This document shows, piece by piece, positions 13,568-18,964 of a stretch of 18,964 nt of DNA (within the stretch, counting starts at the first letter, position 1; every line of letters starts with the position of its first letter). Source of the stretch: a bacterium (lineage in GTDB: Bacteria > Patescibacteriota > Minisyncoccia > 2-02-FULL-40-12 > IGHO2-12-FULL-4); the NCBI GenBank assembly GCA_030695705.1, contig JAUYPS010000037.1, positions 1 through 18,964 on the forward strand, in the 5' to 3' direction. Below the pieces are notes generated by a model, which searched no databases, had not been told where the DNA came from, and worked only from the letters and a program-made list of their open reading frames with translations. The position numbers and the translations under genes were made by a program.

Positions 13568-14716
13568 ATGGCACAAGTTAAACCACCTTTTGAAACATTT
13601 GCGAGAATAAAATTAATTGGCGTAGGCGGTGCCGGCGGCAATGCTTTAATGCGCATGATCTCTTCCCGTATTCAGGGAGTGGAATTCGTGGCGGCTAATT
13701 CGGACTTTCAGGATCTGCACAAATCAGGAGCTCCGATCAAATTGCAAATTGGAAAAAATCTTTCCCGCGGCTTGGGAGCGGGCATGAATCCGGAAATCGG
13801 CCGCCAGGCGGCGGCGGATGCCAAAGAAGAAATAACCGAAGCTTTGAAGGGCTCTGATATGGTGTTTATCACTTGCGGTCTGGGGGGAGGCACCGGTTCC
13901 GGAGCCAGTCCTATTGTGGCTGAAATTGCCCGTGATTTGGGCGCTTTGACTGTAGCTATTGTGACCAGGCCTTTTACCTTTGAAGGAGCGCAGAGAACTC
14001 GTATCGCGGAAGAGTCGTGGAATCAGTTGCGTGATAAAGTTGATTCGATCATTACTATTTCCAATGACCGCCTCTTGTCTATAATTGATCGTAAAACACC
14101 TATCTTAGAGGCCTTTGGAATTGTTGACGATGTGTTGCGCCAAGGGGTACAGGGTATTTCTGATTTGATTACCATACCGGGTATTATTAACGTGGACTTT
14201 GCCGATGTTAAGGCGGTTATGGCTAACTCCGGTTCCGCTTTGATGGGCATCGGTCGGGCTTCGGGAGGAGAAGACCGGGCGCTTGCCGCTGCTAAAATGG
14301 CCATCAATTCACCTCTTTTGGAAGTGGCTATCGACGGAGCGAGAGGGGTGCTATTCAATGTGGCCGGGGGAAGCGATTTGAGCATGGCGGAAATTAACGA
14401 AGCGGCCAAAGTTATTACGGAAAACATCGACCCCAATGCCAAAGTGATCTTTGGAGCGGTTCAAGATGACAAACTCAAGAAAGGTGAAATTAAAATTACG
14501 GTTATCGCCACTGGTTTTAATGGAGGCACTCCGGTTTCTTCCGGAGTATCCAAGCCCTCCGGTTTATTAACTAGCACTCAAAACATGTTCGACGATATGG
14601 GACGACATCCAAAAAGTAACGAACAGGAGCAGAAAAAAGAGTTCATCGACCACTCTCTGGAAGAGGAATCAATGTATGAAATTCCTGCCTTTATCAGAAA
14701 AAAGATGAAAGAATAG
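13568..14716 (+). CDS. ftsZ: cell division GTPase FtsZ
   Basis: A 382-residue tubulin-like GTPase that forms the division ring. GVGGAGGNA is at about 18-26, the tubulin signature GLGGGTGSG at 104-112, and the T7 loop NVDFADVKAVM at 208-218 supplies catalytic D210 and D213. A short variable linker (about 325-365) leads to the conserved C-terminal peptide EIPAFIRKK, the site that binds FtsA and other partners. Length is typical. There is no Shine-Dalgarno sequence. The upstream gap has DnaA boxes and a terminator, so ftsZ seems to be expressed separately from ftsA. Confidence 0.97.
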   Translation: MAQVKPPFETFARIKLIGVGGAGGNALMRMISSRIQGVEFVAANSDFQDLHKSGAPIKLQIGKNLSRGLGAGMNPEIGRQAAADAKEEITEALKGSDMVFITCGLGGGTGSGASPIVAEIARDLGALTVAIVTRPFTFEGAQRTRIAEESWNQLRDKVDSIITISNDRLLSIIDRKTPILEAFGIVDDVLRQGVQGISDLITIPGIINVDFADVKAVMANSGSALMGIGRASGGEDRALAAAKMAINSPLLEVAIDGARGVLFNVAGGSDLSMAEINEAAKVITENIDPNAKVIFGAVQDDKLKKGEIKITVIATGFNGGTPVSSGVSKPSGLLTSTQNMFDDMGRHPKSNEQEQKKEFIDHSLEEESMYEIPAFIRKKMKE

Positions 14717-14727
14717 GGTCTCGAAAG

Positions 14728-14736
14728 TTATCCACA
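14728..14736 (+). promoter_or_regulatory. DnaA box directly before the nrdJ promoter
   Basis: A perfect TTATCCACA, ending one base before the candidate -35 box of the ribonucleotide reductase promoter. It has the same orientation as the two boxes upstream of ftsZ. It also forms part of an imperfect palindrome with GTGGA at 14753-14757. Confidence 0.7.
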
Positions 14737-14764
14737 TTGCATTAATTTGCGGGTGGACTAAAAT
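14737..14764 (+). promoter_or_regulatory. candidate nrdJ promoter
   Basis: TTGCAT (14737-14742), a 16-nt spacer and TAAAAT (14759-14764). The predicted start near 14771 gives a leader of about 45 nt that contains the hairpin at 14779-14808. No NrdR-box pair was recognised. Confidence 0.5.
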
Positions 14765-14778
14765 TAGGAACACAACAA

Positions 14779-14808
14779 AATCAAACGACCTTTAAGGGTC
14801 GTTTGATT
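14779..14808 (+). promoter_or_regulatory. leader hairpin before nrdJ
   Basis: A 12-bp perfect stem (14779-14790 with 14797-14808) and a 6-nt loop, ending 7 nt before the nrdJ ATG. The following bases are only moderately T-rich, so it is a poor terminator for ftsZ. It may instead be a translation or attenuation element in the nrdJ leader. Which of the two it is cannot be decided here. Confidence 0.6.
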
Positions 14809-14815
14809 CATCTTT

Positions 14816-17800
14816 ATGGACCAACTAGAAAAAAACAAAACATCAGAATTGGCAAGTGGGCAGCCCTCTTTGCTTAATGCCACGGAAGACGACAGTTATC
14901 TGAATAAAACCCATCATGGCCGCGGTTTGGTCTGGGAGAGTCATTTTGTGCAAGGAGATCCTTACCAGAGCGTCCGTTGGGAAAAGAGAACTGCCAAAAT
15001 TGCTAAAAGCGATGGGACAGTAGTTTTTGAACAGCGTAATGTGGAAGTGCCTGATTTTTGGTCGCAGACAGCCACTGATATTGTCGCTTCCAAATACTTT
15101 CGCAAGCCCTTTGGAGCGGCCAATAAAGAAAACAGCGCTCGTCAGATGGTAGACCGGGTGGCAGAAACAATTTCCGGCTGGGGATGGCGGGACGGGTATT
15201 TTGCCGGCGAACAGGATTACCAGAATTTCCGTAATGATTTGAAATGGATTCTGATTAATCAATATGGCGCTTTCAATAGCCCGGTGTGGTTCAATGTAGG
15301 GGTGTATGAACGTCCGCAATGCAGCGCGTGTCAACCTTATCGAGCTTTGGTTAGTACTCCACATGGCTTCTTTAAAATTGGCGAAATTGTTGAAAATAAC
15401 TTAATTGGTCTGCCAGTTTATGATTCTTTTGGAACTACTAAAGTAGTGGCAGTTAAGAATAACGGGGTTAAGAAAGTTTACAAAGTTTCTTTAAGAAATG
15501 GGAGTTTCATCGAGGCAACGGGAGACCATTTAATAAAAGCAGTACACGAAAGAAGGACCAATCCCATCTGGGTCAGAACTGATCAATTGAAGACAGGGAT
15601 GCGACTACAACTCTATCCGCATCGAGCCGTTGAGAAAAAAGAAACTACTCAGTATTATCAATTTCAAACGCTATTTCATGCTATGACGGCTGATGGTCAA
15701 GTTTTGGCCTATCCTTACAACGTTCTAAGTTCAGAATCAAAACATGGGAATCTTGAATTAGAAATTAGTGAGGCATCCTTGGCAGGATGGCTCCAAGCTG
15801 ACGGTTTTGTAGGCCAATATACCAAAGGCACCAATCGATCTTTAACCGTCGAATTTTTAACAGTGAATGATCAAGAAAAAGAATGGATTGAGAAGCACCT
15901 CGAAGTTGTTTTTCCAGATATTCATAAGAAAATAAGAATTACTAAGACAAAGTTAGGGACTCCAATAACCAGAATTCGTCTTTACGGTGAAAAATTAAGA
16001 TATTTTGTAGAGAAATATGAGTTATTAAAAAGACGAGAAAAAATCAGAGTCCCTGATATTATGTGGAAGAGTAGTCCCAAAGCAATTGCCGCTTACTTAA
16101 AAAGCATTTTCCAAGGAGAAGGATATGTTTCAGTTAGAAAAACCAAAAGAGACGAGGCGGGCCGACTGGCCATTGCCACTATCAGTCAAGATTGGATGCA
16201 TGATATTCAAATACTGCTTTATGGTTTGGGTATCTACTCCAGGATTCTAAAAAAGGAGGAAAAAAGACCAGACCGGGAGGACCTCCATGAATTGATGATA
16301 GGAAATGGCAGTGAAAAAATAAAATTTGCTGATTTAATTGGTTTTATTGGCAATGATAAGCAAGTTAAGCTTTTGGCGGCTTTAAACCTTAAGAAACAAA
16401 AAAATGTCGGTGATTTAAGAGAAGAAGAAATCATTTCTATCGAAGAGTTGGGTATGGAAAGTGTCTTTGATATTCAAACAGAAAGCGGGGAATACTTAAC
16501 TAATAATATTGCGGTTCACAACTGTTTTATCCTAGCCGTAGAAGACACCATGAGCTCTATTTTGGACTGGTATCGCGACGAGGGATGGATTTTTAAATTC
16601 GGATCTGGAGCGGGGACTAACTTATCCAAGCTTCGTTCATCCAAAGAGCCGCTTTCCCGCGGAGGGCGTTCTTCCGGTCCCGTTTCTTTTATGAAAGGAG
16701 CTGATGGCGTGGCCAACTCAATTCGTTCCGGAGGGGAAACCCGCCGGGCGGCAAAGATGGTGGTTTTAAATGTTGACCATCCGGACATCAAGGACTTTAT
16801 TTATTGCAAAAAAATTATCGAAGATATGACCAAGGCGCTGGTGCGCAGTGGAATTAAGGACTCTATTACTGCTGACCTTTTCGATCCGTACGCTCTTTTG
16901 CCATATCAAAATGCCAATAATTCTGTCCGAGTTAGTGATGAATTTATGCAGGCAGTGGAAAATGATGATTGGTGGGACTTGAAATCAGTAACTACGGGCG
17001 AATCATTAGAGCGAATTAAAGCCAGAGAAATTTTGCATTGGATGGCCGATGCGGCCTGGCATTCCGCTGATCCGGGCATGCAATTCGATACTATCACCAA
17101 TGACTGGCACACTTGTCCCAAAGCCGGCCGGATTAACGCTTCCAACCCTTGCAGCGAGTATGTCCATTTGGATAACAGCGCTTGTAATTTGGCCTCGATC
17201 AATTTGCTCAAATTCTTGCGTGCCGACGGTTCTTTCGATGTGGAGTTGTACAAAAAAGTGATTGACACTTTTATTCTCGCCCAAGATATTTTAGTGGACA
17301 ACTCTTCTTATCCTACCGAAAATATTACTAAAAACGCTCGCAACTACCGTGAGCTTGGTTTGGGCTACGCTAACTTGGGGGCTTTGTTGATGACGATGGG
17401 TCTGGCTTATGATTCCGACCGGGGCCGGGCTATTGCCGGCCTGCTCACTTCCGTTTTGACCGGGGAGGGTTACCGAATGTCAGCGGAACTGGCGCGGGCG
17501 GGAGGGCCGTTTCGTGGATTTGAAAAAGACCGGGAGGGGATGTTGGGGGTAATTCACAAACACTATCAAGAAGCGGAGAATTTAGTGAACGGAGTTGATC
17601 AGGCCGGCATGACCGAGGAGAACTATTTGAAACATGAAGCGGTTAATGTCTGGAGAGAGGCCTTTGAATTAGGCGGGCAATACGGAATCCGCAACTCCCA
17701 GGCGACGGTCTTGGCTCCCACCGGAACAATTTCTTTTTTGATGGACTGTGCTACAACCGGAATCGAACCGGAGTTGGCTTTGGTAAAATATAAAAAATTA

Positions 17801-18808
17801 GTAGGAGGCGGTACGCTCAAACTGGTTAATCCGCAAGTTCCGTTCGCTTTGAAGAATCTTGGCTATCAGGAAGGTGATGTTGACCAGATCTCCAAACATC
17901 TTTTGGAAAAAGGCACCATCGAGGGCGCACCAGGATTAAAAGACGAACATCTTTCTGTTTTCGACTGTTCATTCAAAGCTCAAAATGGCCAGCGCAGTAT
18001 CCAATACATGGGGCATATTAAAATGATGTCAGCGGCCCAGCCATTTATTTCCGGAGCAATTTCCAAAACAGTAAATCTTCCCGCTGAAGCGACAGTTGAA
18101 GAAATTGAAAGGGCCTTTGTGGAGTCCTGGAAGCATGGTTTGAAGGCGGTGGCCTTTTATCGGGATGGAAGCAAGACCATTCAGCCGTTAAACACTTCGG
18201 ATAAAGACAAAGAATTAGTGGAGAAGATTAATGGTCACACCCGTTTCAAAATGCCGGCAATACGGCCCGCTTTGATTCACAAGTTTTCCGTGGGAGGCCA
18301 TGAGGGCTACTTGACTGTCGGGATGTATCCTGGCACCAAGAAAGTGGGAGAAACGTTTATAACCATCGCCAAAGAGGGAAGTACGGTTTCCGGATTATTG
18401 GACGCGATCGCCACTTTGACTTCCATTTCTTTGCAATCAGGGGTGCCTTTGAAGATTCTGGTCAAAAAGTTTAAAGATATGCGCTTTGAGCCATCGGGTA
18501 TGACTAGCAACGAAGAAATTCCTTTTGCCAAATCAATCATTGATTATATCTTCAAATTCCTGGGGCAGAACTTTTTGAAGGAAGAGGAAAGAGAAGAAGT
18601 GTTTGGCGCGGCTAACCTCGGCGGACCTTCGATTAAACCGGTGGCCACTTTGACTTTGGCGGCCAGCCAAAATGCCCTGACCGTGCCGGCTGGTCTGCCG
18701 GAAATGGATACGGAAGCGACGGTCTGCGAATGCGGTTCCATCATGGTCCGCGCCGGCTCCTGCTACTCTTGCCCGAATTGTTTTTCAACTACTGGAGTGT
18801 GTAATTAG
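14816..18808 (+). CDS. nrdJ: class II (B12-dependent) ribonucleotide reductase with intein
   Basis: A 1330-residue precursor; about 932 residues remain after removal of the 398-residue intein. The enzyme reduces ribonucleotides to deoxyribonucleotides using adenosylcobalamin. Extein landmarks: NSPVWFNVG (164-172 if unspliced numbering overlaps the junction), the junction cysteine C570 in the SAC-FI motif, NPCSE (N777, radical-site C779, E781), and C790 in ACNLASINL. The segment ATVLAPTGTISFLMDCATTG follows, then a C-terminal cysteine-rich zinc-ribbon-like tail (C1304, C1306, C1316, C1319, C1322, C1329) typical of long NrdJ. C570 and C790 match the substrate-reducing redox pair (E. coli NrdA C225/C462). 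There is no Shine-Dalgarno sequence. A DnaA box and a leader hairpin precede it. The 155 nt after it hold no recognised gene. Confidence 0.95.
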   Translation: MDQLEKNKTSELASGQPSLLNATEDDSYLNKTHHGRGLVWESHFVQGDPYQSVRWEKRTAKIAKSDGTVVFEQRNVEVPDFWSQTATDIVASKYFRKPFGAANKENSARQMVDRVAETISGWGWRDGYFAGEQDYQNFRNDLKWILINQYGAFNSPVWFNVGVYERPQCSACQPYRALVSTPHGFFKIGEIVENNLIGLPVYDSFGTTKVVAVKNNGVKKVYKVSLRNGSFIEATGDHLIKAVHERRTNPIWVRTDQLKTGMRLQLYPHRAVEKKETTQYYQFQTLFHAMTADGQVLAYPYNVLSSESKHGNLELEISEASLAGWLQADGFVGQYTKGTNRSLTVEFLTVNDQEKEWIEKHLEVVFPDIHKKIRITKTKLGTPITRIRLYGEKLRYFVEKYELLKRREKIRVPDIMWKSSPKAIAAYLKSIFQGEGYVSVRKTKRDEAGRLAIATISQDWMHDIQILLYGLGIYSRILKKEEKRPDREDLHELMIGNGSEKIKFADLIGFIGNDKQVKLLAALNLKKQKNVGDLREEEIISIEELGMESVFDIQTESGEYLTNNIAVHNCFILAVEDTMSSILDWYRDEGWIFKFGSGAGTNLSKLRSSKEPLSRGGRSSGPVSFMKGADGVANSIRSGGETRRAAKMVVLNVDHPDIKDFIYCKKIIEDMTKALVRSGIKDSITADLFDPYALLPYQNANNSVRVSDEFMQAVENDDWWDLKSVTTGESLERIKAREILHWMADAAWHSADPGMQFDTITNDWHTCPKAGRINASNPCSEYVHLDNSACNLASINLLKFLRADGSFDVELYKKVIDTFILAQDILVDNSSYPTENITKNARNYRELGLGYANLGALLMTMGLAYDSDRGRAIAGLLTSVLTGEGYRMSAELARAGGPFRGFEKDREGMLGVIHKHYQEAENLVNGVDQAGMTEENYLKHEAVNVWREAFELGGQYGIRNSQATVLAPTGTISFLMDCATTGIEPELALVKYKKLVGGGTLKLVNPQVPFALKNLGYQEGDVDQISKHLLEKGTIEGAPGLKDEHLSVFDCSFKAQNGQRSIQYMGHIKMMSAAQPFISGAISKTVNLPAEATVEEIERAFVESWKHGLKAVAFYRDGSKTIQPLNTSDKDKELVEKINGHTRFKMPAIRPALIHKFSVGGHEGYLTVGMYPGTKKVGETFITIAKEGSTVSGLLDAIATLTSISLQSGVPLKILVKKFKDMRFEPSGMTSNEEIPFAKSIIDYIFKFLGQNFLKEEEREEVFGAANLGGPSIKPVATLTLAASQNALTVPAGLPEMDTEATVCECGSIMVRAGSCYSCPNCFSTTGVCN
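15329..16522 (+). mobile_element. LAGLIDADG intein in NrdJ
   Basis: Precursor residues 172-569. The first residue is C172 (block A: C-x-PYRALVSTPHG), and block B has T235-x-x-H238. Two LAGLIDADG-type helices are visible: SLAGWLQADGFVG (321-333, acidic D329) and AAYLKSIFQGEGYV (425-438, acidic E435). Block F reads VFDIQTESGEYLTNN, and block G ends H568-N569 followed by C570 (+1). All residues needed for standard class 1 splicing are present. The homing endonuclease keeps an acidic residue in both motifs, so it may be active. The DNA is clearly more AT-rich than the host gene (33% GC at 15841-15900 against 60% at 17401-17460, hand counts), which fits horizontal acquisition. Confidence 0.93.
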
Positions 18809-18964
18809 TATCATTGCTCCGTCCCACCATCTCTCTTTTCGATGACCTTGCAGGATAAATAATACTTGATTTCCTCATCAAGCCGACAAAAATTCAGTAC
18901 CCCTCCAAGAGTCGGACCGAATTTTATGTTACCGGCTTGATTTCAAAAATCATCGTTTATTTAT
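18809..18964. other. non-coding tail with short repeats
   Basis: No gene is seen here. There is a 6-bp hairpin (18865-18870 with 18877-18882), a 9-bp inverted pair (18877-18885 with 18933-18941), a short hairpin (18938-18943 with 18947-18952) and a 9-bp direct repeat CTTGATTTC (18865 and 18936). It may be a terminator or regulatory region cut by the window edge. Confidence 0.3.

Noticed and set aside
14843..15364. 173-codon minus-strand open frame at the start of nrdJ
   Set aside because: It is antisense to clearly conserved class II reductase sequence and lacks any start signals.
1..18964. CRISPR array, insertion sequence or prophage genes
   Set aside because: No regularly spaced repeats, transposase, integrase or phage structural genes are seen; the only recognisable mobile element is the NrdJ intein.

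Overview
The window looks like part of a compact chromosome from a Candidate Phyla Radiation (Patescibacteria) bacterium, possibly Parcubacteria-like. This is inferred from gene content and style, not from a database search. Points in favour are very tight gene packing, a tRNA without an encoded CCA end, a short RelA/SpoT homologue ending soon after its TGS domain, many genes without a Shine-Dalgarno sequence, a long-form class II ribonucleotide reductase and several small unrecognised proteins. hisS ends in TGA, so TGA is a stop; this argues against the Gracilibacteria/Absconditabacteria code.

Layout. 1-2400: tRNA-Leu(CAA) on the minus strand, diverging from a parA-parB segregation operon that carries two small AT-rich genes between parA and parB. 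2377-3831 (minus): a Rel-type (p)ppGpp synthetase/hydrolase whose 3' end overlaps parB. 3907-4272: an unrecognised small protein with its own promoter, ribosome binding site and terminator; the terminator lies inside the 3' end of topA. 4273-8122 (minus): the pth-dprA-topA operon. 8172-8758: a self-contained GC-rich transcription unit for a DksA/TraR-type zinc-finger protein. 8775-12182: lepB, hisS, HIT-family hydrolase, rpsU and yqeY. Between rpsU and yqeY lies a 220-nt block made almost entirely of nested inverted repeats. 12178-14716: ftsA and ftsZ, separated by two DnaA boxes and a strong terminator. 14728-18808: a third DnaA box abutting a promoter, a leader hairpin, and an NrdJ-type class II ribonucleotide reductase interrupted by a 398-residue LAGLIDADG intein exactly at a redox-active cysteine.

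How it fits together. The window is rich in growth and cell-cycle functions: segregation (ParAB), division (FtsA, FtsZ), dNTP supply (NrdJ), DNA topology and uptake (TopA, DprA), stringent control (Rel plus a DksA-like protein) and translation (HisRS, bS21, Pth, tRNA-Leu). Perfect-consensus DnaA boxes upstream of both ftsZ and nrdJ suggest, by inference, that DnaA links replication initiation to division and dNTP synthesis.

The strongest candidate for something undescribed is the multi-branched element at 11416-11635, which folds on paper into two stacked three-way junctions directly before yqeY. Next are the DnaA-box arrangement, the intein at the catalytic cysteine, and several core genes whose -10 boxes sit so close to the ATG that leaderless mRNAs are likely.
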